Source: Bacteroidota bacterium (lineage in GTDB: Bacteria > Bacteroidota > Bacteroidia > 2-12-FULL-35-15). From it: a stretch of DNA of 64,000 bases. The position numbers and the translations under genes were made by a program. The DNA is taken from assembly GCA_025963715.1 (NCBI GenBank), contig JAOQAG010000008.1:273907-337906 (forward strand), read 5' to 3'. Of this stretch, positions 32,008 to 39,637 are shown one piece after another; the first letter of the stretch is position 1; every line of letters begins with the position of its first letter. The notes under the pieces were generated by a model. It had not been told where the DNA came from, did not search any database, and saw only the letters and a list, made by a program, of their open reading frames with translations.

Positions 32008-33348
32008 CTACATTAACCTAACATAGTCGATTTTGGAGTCATAGAAGACATACCTATCCTCCTCATAGGAAAATGCTCCTCTCAAAAATTCGGATAAAAA
32101 TTTTGGCAATCGGAAAGTTATTTTTAATTCTTTTATTTTTTTCGAAAAAAATTTCAGCAAGGCGAGATATAAGTTATTTGTAATCCCAGATATTATAAGG
32201 TGAACCAGGTTTTCATTAAGTCGGCTAAATGGCAATATAGCCCATCCGAAATTATTTTTAAGTGCATCAAAGTTTTTCTCTATTGCTCCCCGCTGATGAT
32301 ATTCTCTCATAATTGATTGTTCAGTGGCCTTTTCATCATTTGTAATGACAAACTTATAGTAGTATCCATTTTTCAATCTCCACTTTGAACTTTGTTCTAA
32401 TTCCCTATCTTTTTTCTTAACCTGAATTGCAATCATTCTATAAGTATTCTTTTTATCATTTGAAAAGGTAAAAGGAACAGAACACATCATAGCATTCCAG
32501 CGATGAATGGTTGTATTAAGCACAACCTTTTTAGGATTCTGGCAAGTCATAATCATGCGATGAGTTCTTTCAGACCAATCAGCACCAACAACAAATTTTA
32601 TCTTATTGTCATTCAAATATTTCAAAATCTCCTTGGTGAATCCTGCTCCATCAATTCGTACTCTTCCCACTTTAATATTATGTTTCTTTAAGAGAGCAAG
32701 GCATCGCTTAAGGCAATCCAGCTGCATAAAGAGAGAATTAGCGTTTCCACTTCTCATGCTGACATAAACAGGGATTTGATTAATCATACAAACCATAGGT
32801 GTAAAGCCTAACCCGCTTTTATAACATGGCCTGGCTTCGTGTACCTTGGATGGAATTATAGTAGCATCCATATCCAATTCATAGTAGATATTTTCCTTAA
32901 GCAGATTAAGTTTTTTAGATAATTGGATAGAGAGGTCATTTAATTTGTCATTTTCGTTTTTGAAATATTGTTTTTCGCCACGGTTTGGATTTTTGGGATT
33001 TATGCTTTTTATTTCTTCGTTTGGAGTTGCAAATTTTTTAAATACCCTTCCAACTGTATCATGCGAGCATAGTTTGAGGTTTTGAATCAAGGCAAGGTCT
33101 TTCTTTGCATCTTCAATTTTTATAAGTCTGGTTCCATGGGACATTGAAGTAACCATCCAACCAACCATGACATCAGAATAGCTGTATCTAGCTTGAGCAG
33201 GGCGTTCACCAAGAGCTGCCTGGATAGTCTCAGGAATGCGCAGGGCATTAATCCTCTTGAGAACAGGAGCCACTCCAGCGAAGCTAGATACAACTTTATT
33301 TGACCTGACGGCTTTCACGATTGCTTGGATGATTTGTATTAATTTCAA
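32008..33348 (-). CDS. IS1380-family DDE transposase
   Basis: 446 residues. The DDE_Tnp_1 catalytic residues of the IS1380 family are visible: first Asp in YYELDMDATIIP (about 159-161), second Asp in VGRVRIDGAGFTKEI (Asp about 233), and Glu in RGAIEKNFDALKNNFGW (about 365). Length is close to the family's usual 430-450 and no disruption is seen, so it may be active. No family-type ends are found immediately around it; the only matching ends are the outer repeats at 30812 and 36526, so it appears to be the transposase of the whole unit. Confidence 0.93.
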   Translation of the reverse strand: MKLIQIIQAIVKAVRSNKVVSSFAGVAPVLKRINALRIPETIQAALGERPAQARYSYSDVMVGWMVTSMSHGTRLIKIEDAKKDLALIQNLKLCSHDTVGRVFKKFATPNEEIKSINPKNPNRGEKQYFKNENDKLNDLSIQLSKKLNLLKENIYYELDMDATIIPSKVHEARPCYKSGLGFTPMVCMINQIPVYVSMRSGNANSLFMQLDCLKRCLALLKKHNIKVGRVRIDGAGFTKEILKYLNDNKIKFVVGADWSERTHRMIMTCQNPKKVVLNTTIHRWNAMMCSVPFTFSNDKKNTYRMIAIQVKKKDRELEQSSKWRLKNGYYYKFVITNDEKATEQSIMREYHQRGAIEKNFDALKNNFGWAILPFSRLNENLVHLIISGITNNLYLALLKFFSKKIKELKITFRLPKFLSEFLRGAFSYEEDRYVFYDSKIDYVRLM

Positions 33349-33399
33349 GTGTTATAGGTATTGAAAAGGCCTTAAAAGAAGGCTGTTAATAACTTTTAT

Positions 33400-33840
33400 T
33401 TAGAACATCTGAACCACTGCATTTTCTCTTCCTCTCACAAGCTCAATGATATTATAAGCTATATCAGCTCCATCAGAATCTGGTGTTAACAGAATGCCTC
33501 CATACTGCTCTATGTCCTGAAGTCCATCCAGGTCAAAGACATGGCAAAATTCTTTCAAGGTCATATCAAAGAAATCAATGACTCCTGCTATTGTTCCTTC
33601 TTGTGGTTTCATCCTAAGAAGAATTGCATCACCAGAGAATTCATCATAACCCCATTCATCAAATATCATTGGCAGTTCTTCATAGCACCAGTTATGAGTT
33701 TTCACTATGTAGCTGGTGTGAAGTTTTTTCTCAAGAGCAGTGAGTGTGGCCATTCTGTATATTCCATGTTCAGCATGGTCTTTAATTGTTGCAAGGTGGT
33801 CCGCATAGTGAATCAATCTTTCATTGTAAATTGTTTTCAT
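33400..33840 (-). CDS. Uncharacterised protein in IS1380 unit (146 aa)
   Basis: 146 residues, acidic, cytosolic by appearance. It opens MKTIYNERLIHYADHLATIK and contains GIYRMATLTALEKKLHTSYI (about 27-46), then an acidic centre. I recognise no family. It lies 51 bp upstream of the transposase start on the same strand, so could be co-transcribed, though it is not a usual IS1380 component. The long leader upstream (33841-34339) contains several hairpins. Confidence 0.75.
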   Translation of the reverse strand: MKTIYNERLIHYADHLATIKDHAEHGIYRMATLTALEKKLHTSYIVKTHNWCYEELPMIFDEWGYDEFSGDAILLRMKPQEGTIAGVIDFFDMTLKEFCHVFDLDGLQDIEQYGGILLTPDSDGADIAYNIIELVRGRENAVVQMF

Positions 33841-34339
33841 GTGAATTGTTTTTTAGGATTTATAATTGATAAATAAATCCAAACGAGGGGGAAAGAAAAA
33901 AGAACCCGCATTCTTTCTTGCTTCCTCAAGAATTATCCATGCACTGATTTAGCATGGCACTCTAAAGGGACATGAATAGTCCATGAAACCACTTATAATG
34001 GTTCCTCGTTCAGATTGTTTTTTTATACTTTGTTGATTAAGCTAGCTGAAGGATATCAGGTGTTTGTAAGCTGTAGACCATGGGCACGTAAAGGGTTTAA
34101 GTTAGACATGGTTCATCTCATTAATGAGATGAACATTTGTTCTCCTTGTACTTTGCCATATGTTGATTGAGTGTCCTCAGCGCCAGTGCCAGGCCGTGAG
34201 GGTAATTTTGCGGGAAATATTGACAAATAAAACTGCGTCAACCTTTTCTTTGTACGTAATAAAAGAAAAAAAGTTTCAGGTTTTTGAAAATATTATTTGA
34301 AACGCTTTGTTTTCGTGGTCTGTTTTTTTATTTTTTTAA
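33841..34339. other. Structured non-coding stretch of about 500 bp
   Basis: No convincing ORF on either strand. It contains successive hairpins, CATGC-ACTGATTTA-GCATG, GGAC-ATGAATA-GTCC and GAAACCA-CTTATAA-TGGTTCC (about 33947-34012), and then a perfect 24-bp palindrome at 34111-34134. It separates the divergent 146-residue gene and the 43-residue gene, so it may hold the promoters and operators of both or a structured RNA. Confidence 0.45.
34111..34134. promoter_or_regulatory. Perfect 24-bp palindrome
   Basis: GTTCATCTCATT followed directly by its exact complement AATGAGATGAAC, with no spacer. This suits a dimeric DNA-binding protein; the XRE regulator encoded in the same unit (36198) is one candidate. 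Confidence 0.6.
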
Positions 34340-34471
34340 ATGAAAGAAGATATAAAAAGATGGTTTGTGCACCTTTGGATAGATATATATTATTCAATGC
34401 CTGTTTCATATATAAAAATTAAATGGAGGCGTTTTAAAAGAAAATTTTATACACTAGAAGATGAAGATTAA
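34340..34471 (+). CDS. Small basic protein (43 aa)
   Basis: 43 residues from ATG 34340 to TAA 34471, beginning MKEDIKRWFVHLWIDIYYSM and ending with a basic segment KWRRFKRKFYTLEDED. It is rich in Trp, Tyr and Lys/Arg and could associate with membrane or nucleic acid. The start of the next gene (34461) lies inside its last codons, so the pair is probably translationally coupled. No family recognised. Confidence 0.5.
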   Translation: MKEDIKRWFVHLWIDIYYSMPVSYIKIKWRRFKRKFYTLEDED

Positions 34472-34679
34472 AGATTTTAAAAATTGGAAAGTAAAGACAG
34501 AATTATCAGCATATCGCATTGCTGCAAATGAAAAAATAAATCAATTAATAGCTGAAGCTCAATTGCTAAAGAATATTCCTTTAGCAATTGAACTTATTGG
34601 CATAGGTACAATGATTCTATTATCTAATTCAAAAACTGAAGTTGATGAACTATTGAATAAAAAATTGAAATTTAAGTAA
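34461..34679 (+). CDS. Uncharacterised small protein (72 aa)
   Basis: 72 residues. MKIKDFKNWKVKTELSAYRI begins an N-terminal helix, followed by IAEAQLLKNIPLAIELIGIG (about 30-49), which is mildly hydrophobic. It overlaps the preceding 43-residue gene by 11 bp. Its stop overlaps the end of a convergent small gene (34672-34845) by 8 bp. Such a tail-to-tail overlap of two small genes is unusual. No family recognised. Confidence 0.6.
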   Translation: MKIKDFKNWKVKTELSAYRIAANEKINQLIAEAQLLKNIPLAIELIGIGTMILLSNSKTEVDELLNKKLKFK

Positions 34680-34845
34680 ACAGTTCATCAATGGTATCTT
34701 CAAGGCTGCGCTGATGTGTTTCCAAGTATTCAATTTCAGTTTTTCCTTCGTTTTTTAATTTAGCAATGGCTATGCTGTTCTTATAAGCAAGATTAGCCAG
34801 TGTTTGCAATACTGTTTTAATTTTTTGTTCGTCTTTAGGAGTCAT
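34672..34845 (-). CDS. Uncharacterised small protein (57 aa)
   Basis: 57 residues from ATG 34845 to TAA 34672: MTPKDEQKIKTVLQTLANLA then KNEGKTEIEYLETHQRSLED. It reads as two amphipathic helices with heptad-like spacing, possibly a small coiled coil. It is convergent with the 72-residue gene. No family recognised. Confidence 0.5.
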   Translation of the reverse strand: MTPKDEQKIKTVLQTLANLAYKNSIAIAKLKNEGKTEIEYLETHQRSLEDTIDELFT

Positions 34846-34891
34846 AATTTTTGTTTTTTGTTATAGCTAATTTATAACAAAAAATCGTTTT

Positions 34892-35251
34892 TCAAAATCC
34901 TAATTGAGTAAATACATATTCTTCACATACCATTTCAATAAACTCCTCTGGAGTTATCTTCTTCCTCATTCTGGCGCATTCCGAATATACATCAGTTATA
35001 TACTCCCACTCAGCTGTTCTAATCGAAACAGATTGATATGTGAGTTTTTTTTCTTCAAAAAAGAATAGGTCCCGCCTATCTGTTCCATAGTGAAAACAAA
35101 TTTCAATTAATACAATACAACCATCTCCCGTATATCGCAATCTCCCCACCTCATAACCAATCGTGGGAACCCTGCCACCCTCCAACAATGCGTGATTCCC
35201 ACTCCTGGCTATGATATCAATTGGTACAAATAAATCTCTTGGCTTGCTCAT
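34892..35251 (-). CDS. Uncharacterised protein (119 aa)
   Basis: 119 residues, cytosolic by appearance. It contains GYEVGRLRYTGDGCIVLIEI (about 32-51) and a helical acidic C-terminus with ITPEEFIEMVCEEYVFTQLG. No family recognised. It starts directly after the stop of the upstream lipoprotein gene (adjacent, no gap), so the three minus-strand genes 36095-34892 form an operon within the IS1380 unit. Confidence 0.75.
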   Translation of the reverse strand: MSKPRDLFVPIDIIARSGNHALLEGGRVPTIGYEVGRLRYTGDGCIVLIEICFHYGTDRRDLFFFEEKKLTYQSVSIRTAEWEYITDVYSECARMRKKITPEEFIEMVCEEYVFTQLGF

Positions 35252-35527
35252 TTAATAGCTCCAGTCACAATTAAATTTTCCTGTAGCTTCCAATTCATGC
35301 TGTTGCTGCTCGATGTATTCCTTTGTGTAAGTAATACTCGCTCCATCATGTGTCATTGCTGATTGACCAATGGTATACTTATATTCAGCTCGGTCTGAAT
35401 CTGAGCATGATACTTGGTTTGCAACATCTTTGTCATGTGAGTATTGTTTCTCTGTACATGTACAGGTTTTTTTTTGGCAAGAGGCCATCAAGGCACTCAT
35501 CGTCACAAATAAGATGATTTTTTTCAT
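35252..35527 (-). CDS. Small Cys-rich lipoprotein
   Basis: 91 residues. Signal peptide with lipobox ALMASC (Cys 17), then KKTCTCTEKQYSHDKDVANQ and more Cys (VSCSDSDR; FNCDW), giving paired Cys that could form disulfides in the periplasm or at the surface. It lies 4 bp after the 187-residue lipoprotein gene. No family recognised. Confidence 0.75.
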   Translation of the reverse strand: MKKIILFVTMSALMASCQKKTCTCTEKQYSHDKDVANQVSCSDSDRAEYKYTIGQSAMTHDGASITYTKEYIEQQQHELEATGKFNCDWSY

Positions 35528-35531
35528 GTGT

Positions 35532-36095
35532 TTATAGGGTTGTTAAGGTTTTAAATGAATGTTCAGCTGATAAATAATTCCTCGCATATACTGCATTATC
35601 CGTAACCTCTCCATAAATGCCATATGGACCAATGAGGAAAGTCCCAAGCCTGGCTCTATGTCCAGTGTGGTCCATGTTCCAGATTTCCAGTGAGGTCGTG
35701 TAGTTCCTGTTGATTCGGACATGCTCTATTATATTGGGCATGCAGTACGTCAGCACATTATTAAAGGAAAAATCTGGGATTGAATCCATAGGATTCATAT
35801 TCAGCGAATACGTGGAGTCAGCGTAGGTAAGTGCAAAGCTATCCAGCACTGTTCCATTGCACCTGGTAATTCCGTAAGATGATTGGAAGGAATTGGTGTT
35901 CTGATAATCGAACACATGCTGTCCGCCAGCACTCAAATTACCAAGGTCAATGCTGTCGTAATCCAAGAGATAGATATCAAGGTTAACAGAATCAATACCA
36001 TTAAGTGTTTGAGGGGCATTAATGTAAACGGTTTCCTTTTTACAAGAGAGCAAAAGGAGGATTGATAAAAGCGATATATAAGTTAAGGGTTTCAA
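35532..36095 (-). CDS. Uncharacterised lipoprotein (187 aa)
   Basis: 187 residues. Short signal peptide with lipobox LLLLSC (Cys 18), then KKETVYINAPQTLNGIDSVN. It is rich in Asp, Asn, Ser and Thr with a beta pattern. It opens the three-gene minus-strand operon inside the IS1380 unit; the genes downstream follow with 4 and 0 bp gaps. It may be a surface-exposed cargo protein. Function unknown. Confidence 0.75.
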   Translation of the reverse strand: MKPLTYISLLSILLLLSCKKETVYINAPQTLNGIDSVNLDIYLLDYDSIDLGNLSAGGQHVFDYQNTNSFQSSYGITRCNGTVLDSFALTYADSTYSLNMNPMDSIPDFSFNNVLTYCMPNIIEHVRINRNYTTSLEIWNMDHTGHRARLGTFLIGPYGIYGEVTDNAVYARNYLSAEHSFKTLTTL

Positions 36096-36197
36096 TGCTA
36101 ATGCAATTATAAAACAAATTTCAATATGTTATCCAATCGGATAGCACATTTTTTAACCAAAATCCCGCTCTTTGAGTAAAATAGGTAAAGACGGAAC

Positions 36198-36437
36198 ATG
36201 GATGAGAGGGAAAAGAAAGAACGTTTAAAACTGCAAAAACGCTTTGGTGAACATCTGAAGAGGTTGAGGGAGGCTATGGGGTTAACTGCGGCTGAACTCG
36301 CCAGAAGGTGCTTCATGGAAAGGTCAAATATTGCCAGGCTGGAAGCAGGACGCTCAAATCCCTCACTTTTTGTCCTGAAAAAGCTGGCTGTCGGCCTTGA
36401 AATTGAATTGGAAGAGTTAATGAAAGACTTTAAATAG
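36198..36437 (+). CDS. XRE-family transcriptional regulator
   Basis: 79 residues, a single Cro/CI-type helix-turn-helix: LKRLREAMGLTAAELARRCF (about 18-37) then MERSNIARLEAGRSNPSLFV (about 38-57), closing LEIELEELMKDF. It is the last gene before the right end of the IS1380 unit, divergent from the lipoprotein operon, and the obvious candidate for controlling the cargo. A hairpin terminator follows immediately. Confidence 0.93.
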   Translation: MDEREKKERLKLQKRFGEHLKRLREAMGLTAAELARRCFMERSNIARLEAGRSNPSLFVLKKLAVGLEIELEELMKDFK

Positions 36438-36468
36438 AAAAGGACGCTAAATTTAGCGTCCTTTGACA
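36438..36468 (+). terminator. Terminator after XRE gene
   Basis: AAAGGACGCTAAATTTAGCGTCCTTT: GGACGCTAAA pairs with TTTAGCGTCC, then TTTGAC. A good stem with a short T-run. Confidence 0.75.
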
Positions 36469-36610
36469 TGTTAATAAATATTTTTACCCTTATTTATCCC
36501 TACAGTATAGACTTGCGTAATTGGGGTTGAGAGGGGTTAGGGGTGTGTTTTTTAATTTTCAAACAAATCAAATTCTTCATTTATTAACACTAAATTTTAT
36601 CATGTTTGTA

Positions 36611-37074
36611 GAATCAATTCCCCTCTTGAGAGGGGCCAGGGGTGTGTTTCTCAAATTCTTCAATATAAATTTCAATCGCTCTTAACACCATCAACATTTT
36701 TTGTCTAATATCATTTTCTGTAAACCGCAGAATTGTTAAATCCTGGTTTTGTAAATTCTTTTCTCTTTCAAGATCTTTAAAATAAACCGCTTCATCGTTA
36801 TGGTATTTACCGTCAATTTCGATTACAAGGTTTAATTCCGCACAGTAAAAATCAACGATATATTCTAATAAAGGTTTTTGCCGGTGAAAATCATAACAAA
36901 AAAACTGTTTGCCTTTTATTTTTTTCCACAATAGTACTTCTCCAAGCGTGCTGTTATTTCTTAAATCCCTTGCAAGATTTTTAAGATTTGGATTGTAAGG
37001 GATTATTTTTCTTGTCATTTTTTTTTCGAAATGCTGTGTGTAACACACCCCTGGCCCCTCTCAAGAGGGGAACT
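36611..37074. repeat. Inverted repeat pair framing a DUF559 gene
   Basis: The left arm about 36618-36648 (ATTCCCCTCTTGAGAGGGGC then CAGGGGTGTGTT) is inverse to about 37042-37073 (AACACACCCCTGGCCCCTCT then CAAGAGGGGAA). Each arm contains its own small palindrome CCCCTCTTGAGAGGGG. A third copy was split by the IS1380 unit (30796-30811 plus 36527-36545). Confidence 0.85.
36614..37018 (-). CDS. DUF559-domain protein (nuclease-like)
   Basis: About 134 residues from ATG 37018 (MTRKIIPYNPNLKNLARDLR); the longer start lies in the flanking repeat. It carries the DUF559 core: NNSTLGEVLLWKKIKGKQF, PLLEYIVDFYCAELNLVIEI then DGKYH, and LRFTENDI. The D...E.DG pattern is that of Vsr/restriction-endonuclease-like folds, so a DNA-cleaving role is plausible but unproven. 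The C-terminus KHTPGPSQEGN is encoded by the flanking inverted repeat, which thus supplies its stop. Confidence 0.88.
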   Translation of the reverse strand: MTRKIIPYNPNLKNLARDLRNNSTLGEVLLWKKIKGKQFFCYDFHRQKPLLEYIVDFYCAELNLVIEIDGKYHNDEAVYFKDLEREKNLQNQDLTILRFTENDIRQKMLMVLRAIEIYIEEFEKHTPGPSQEGN

Positions 37075-37134
37075 GAAACATTCTGCTCAATTTATTATTT
37101 TTTGTTTTTAATTTAAATTTTTCTTCCTTTATTT

Positions 37135-37905
37135 CTACATCCCAAACACATCCTTCGAATTCTGCGTGGTCACTTCCGCCACTTCCTCGATGCTTATTTT
37201 TTTTATATCAGCAATTTTTTGTGCGATCAATGTTAAATAATCCGGTTCGTTGCGTTTACCGCGATGTGGCATGGGCGCTAAATACGGCGCATCGGTTTCC
37301 AAAACCAAATGTTTCAGATCCACCGCTTCCACTACTTTATCCAGTCCCGAATTTTTAAACGTAACCACGCCGCCAATTCCCAGTTTAAATGTTCCCAGTG
37401 CCAGCACCTGCTCGGCCTGCTCCACGTTTCCGCTGTAACAATGAAAAATTGCTTTGATCTTCTCTTCTTTAAATTCGTTTACGATCGCCATTGTTTCATC
37501 AAAAGCATTGCGCGAATGGATCACATACGGTAAATTATATTTTTTTGCCCAGCGGATCTGCGTACGAAAAGCATCCTGCTGCTGCTCAAAAAAGGTTTTA
37601 TCCCAATACAGGTCAATCCCGATCTCGCCAATAGCGGCAAATTTGCGTTTCTCCAGCCAGTGCTGCATCACCACCAGCTCCTGCTGATACGATACATTTA
37701 CAGAACAGGGATGCAAACCCATCATGGCAAAACAATGATCCGGAAACTGTTGCTCCACCCGGAACATTCCGGGAATGGATTCGCTGGCCACATTAGGCAT
37801 AAAAAAACGGGTAACGCCCGCAGTCATTGCTTTTTCGATCAGGGCAGTACGGTCGGCATCAAATTCTGTGGAATATAAATGAGTATGTGTGTCGGTAAGG
37901 ATCAT
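37135..37905 (-). CDS. tatD: TatD-family metal-dependent hydrolase
   Basis: 256 residues. Metal ligands of the TIM-barrel family: DTHTHLYSTEFDADR (about 5-19), GEIGIDLYWDK (Glu about 93), PYVIHSRNAFDE (His about 129), IFHCYSG (His about 154) and LETDAPYLAP (Asp about 204). TatD proteins are Mg-dependent 3'-5' exonucleases or deoxyribonucleases acting in DNA and RNA quality control. It is complete and stands alone on the minus strand. Confidence 0.96.
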   Translation of the reverse strand: MILTDTHTHLYSTEFDADRTALIEKAMTAGVTRFFMPNVASESIPGMFRVEQQFPDHCFAMMGLHPCSVNVSYQQELVVMQHWLEKRKFAAIGEIGIDLYWDKTFFEQQQDAFRTQIRWAKKYNLPYVIHSRNAFDETMAIVNEFKEEKIKAIFHCYSGNVEQAEQVLALGTFKLGIGGVVTFKNSGLDKVVEAVDLKHLVLETDAPYLAPMPHRGKRNEPDYLTLIAQKIADIKKISIEEVAEVTTQNSKDVFGM

Positions 37906-38157
37906 CCTGCAAAATTATCATAAATTAGTTGATGGGAAGAAGTTTCCCGGATCAGGATAAAAATCAACCCAAATTCTTTTAAATGTGTATGTATTTCATT
38001 AGATTTGTATCTATGATCACAACGGGTAAAGCATCCATTATCGATATCAAACAGGTTACCAAACGTAACCCGGAATAAACCCTTCCAATTTCTCCAAACC
38101 ATTGGAAATGTGGTGCATCATTTATAATTTCTAATTCATAATTTCTAATTTTTTCAC

Positions 38158-39315
38158 ATGCCGATCTATCATAAATTGGGGAAATTCCCTCAAAAACGCC
38201 ATACACAATTCGAAAAACCGAATGGTGGATTGTATTACGAGCAATTGTTCGGAACAGAAGGTTTTCACGGGCATTCCGCTTTGCTGTACCACACACACCG
38301 CCCAACACAGGTAAAAGAAATTTTACGGTCGTACAGCGTAGCGCCAAAAATTGCAGTGGATAAAAACATCAAGGCATTGCTGCTGAAAGGTTTCCAGGTA
38401 AAACCGGAAAAAGATTTTCTGGAAAGCCGCAAACCCATGCTGGTAAACAGCGATTGCATCATCGGTTTAGCCGCGCCGCAGGAATCATTACGCACCTATT
38501 TTTATAAAAATGCAGATGCGGACGAATTGCTTTTTATCCACAAGGGAAAAGGAACACTTCGCACCTTTATGGGTAACATTCCGTTTGAATACGGCGATTA
38601 CCTGGTGATCCCGCGCGGCATGATCTACCAGATCGATTTTGAAACCAGCGACAACCGCATTTTATATGTGGAATCGCATTCGCCGTTTTATACGCCGAAA
38701 CGTTACAAGAATGAATCGGGGCAACACCTGGAACATTCACCCTTTTGCGAACGTGATTTTAAATTGCCAATGGAGTTGGAAACGTATGATGAAAAAGGAG
38801 ATTTCCTGATCAAGATAAAAAAAGAAGGAATGATCCACGAATTTGTATATGCCACACACCCCTTTGATGTGGTGGGTTGGGATGGATACAATTTCCCGTA
38901 CGGATTCAGCATTCACAATTTTGAACCGATCACCGGCCGTGTGCATCAGCCGCCACCGGTGCATCAAACATTTGAAACAGCTACGTTTGTGGTGTGTTCA
39001 TTTTGTCCGCGCTTATACGATTATCACCCGAAATCGATTCCGGCGCCTTACAATCACAGCAATATTGATAGTGATGAAGTACTGTATTATGTAGACGGTG
39101 ATTTTATGAGCCGCAATAACATCGAGCAGGGCCACATTACACTGCATCCGAAAGGAATTCCGCACGGGCCTGCACCCGGAGCAATGGAACGCAGCATCGG
39201 CAAAACCGTAACGGATGAATTAGCCGTGATGATAGACACGTTTAAACCATTGATGGTAACGGAAGAGGCAATGGCGATTGATGATGGGAAGTACTATAAA
39301 TCATGGACTGAGTAA
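38158..39315 (+). CDS. hmgA: Homogentisate 1,2-dioxygenase
   Basis: 385 residues. The N-terminal half opens MPIYHKLGKFPQKRHTQFEK and carries RIL/YVESHSPF; the cupin iron site is in the C-terminal half, where PPPVHQTFETATFVVCSFCP (about 262-281), HSNIDSDEVLYYVDGDF and HPKGIPHGPAPG contribute the His and Glu ligands. The enzyme opens the homogentisate ring to maleylacetoacetate in tyrosine breakdown. It is shorter than the about 440-residue human type, as usual for Bacteroidota. The hppD gene follows in the same direction after a repeat-rich gap. Confidence 0.95.
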   Translation: MPIYHKLGKFPQKRHTQFEKPNGGLYYEQLFGTEGFHGHSALLYHTHRPTQVKEILRSYSVAPKIAVDKNIKALLLKGFQVKPEKDFLESRKPMLVNSDCIIGLAAPQESLRTYFYKNADADELLFIHKGKGTLRTFMGNIPFEYGDYLVIPRGMIYQIDFETSDNRILYVESHSPFYTPKRYKNESGQHLEHSPFCERDFKLPMELETYDEKGDFLIKIKKEGMIHEFVYATHPFDVVGWDGYNFPYGFSIHNFEPITGRVHQPPPVHQTFETATFVVCSFCPRLYDYHPKSIPAPYNHSNIDSDEVLYYVDGDFMSRNNIEQGHITLHPKGIPHGPAPGAMERSIGKTVTDELAVMIDTFKPLMVTEEAMAIDDGKYYKSWTE

Positions 39316-39637
39316 TTTGAAAATGCGGTAATTTGAAAACCTGCCAATTTGAAAATTTGGCAATTTGAAAATTTGAAAATTGGTGTAGCGTGTTAAAAAA
39401 TTAATAAATTATAAAATCATTTTTTAAAATAATAAAATGCTAAAAGCAAAATTAAACATATTACGTGCTTCCTCGATGGCTATGTGGTCGGGGCAATTTG
39501 ATGGTGGCTTTCATTTGATGATTTGAAGATATTGTTCGAAGAAATAATTATTCGGTTACAACATTTTCAAATTTTCAAATTGCCAAATTTTCAAATTATT
39601 TTCATTTTCAAATTAACTAATTTTCAAATTAAAAAAA
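39316..39637. repeat. Facing arrays of AATTTGAAAA words
   Basis: On the left side (39316-39377) about five AATTTGAAAA units run with about 16-bp spacing. On the right side (39567-39632) about five units run in the opposite orientation (TTTTCAAATT), ending 6 bp before the hppD start. The centre (about 39380-39560) shows no supportable gene. The same word occurs at 46162-46190. The facing arms could fold into a long imperfect hairpin. Confidence 0.75.

Larger units (their letters stand above)
30812..36526. mobile_element. IS1380-type transposition unit with cargo (5,715 bp)
   Basis: The left end CCTTAATTACGCAAGACAGA (from 30812) matches the inverted right end CCCCAATTACGCAAGTCTAT (from 36526 leftward). 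The two share CCnnAATTACGCAAGnC. The unit is bracketed by TTGA at 30808-30811 and 36527-36530, a 4-bp target duplication. Joining the flanks gives AATTCCCCTCTTGAGAGGGG, then TTAGGGGTGTG, which matches an intact repeat at 36611-36648. Inside are an IS1380-family transposase and at least ten other genes. IS1380 elements are known for CC ends and 4-5 bp duplications, and ISEcp1 of that family moves adjacent genes. Confidence 0.85.

Noticed and set aside
31929-33399. A separate ordinary IS1380 copy with its own ends close to the transposase
   Set aside because: I looked for CC-starting inverted ends on both sides of the transposase and found none; only the outer ends at 30812 and 36526 match.
33541-33876. 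111-residue plus-strand frame
   Set aside because: Antisense to the 146-residue gene with no recognisable motif; the minus-strand frame is co-oriented with the transposase and better supported.
36638-37048. Restriction-modification system around the DUF559 gene
   Set aside because: No methyltransferase or specificity gene is present in the window; the gene stands alone between repeats.
39316-39637. Possible CRISPR array from regularly spaced AATTTGAAAA units
   Set aside because: Units are only about 10-11 bp, AT-rich, present in both orientations, and the spacers are short and similar. No cas genes are in the window.
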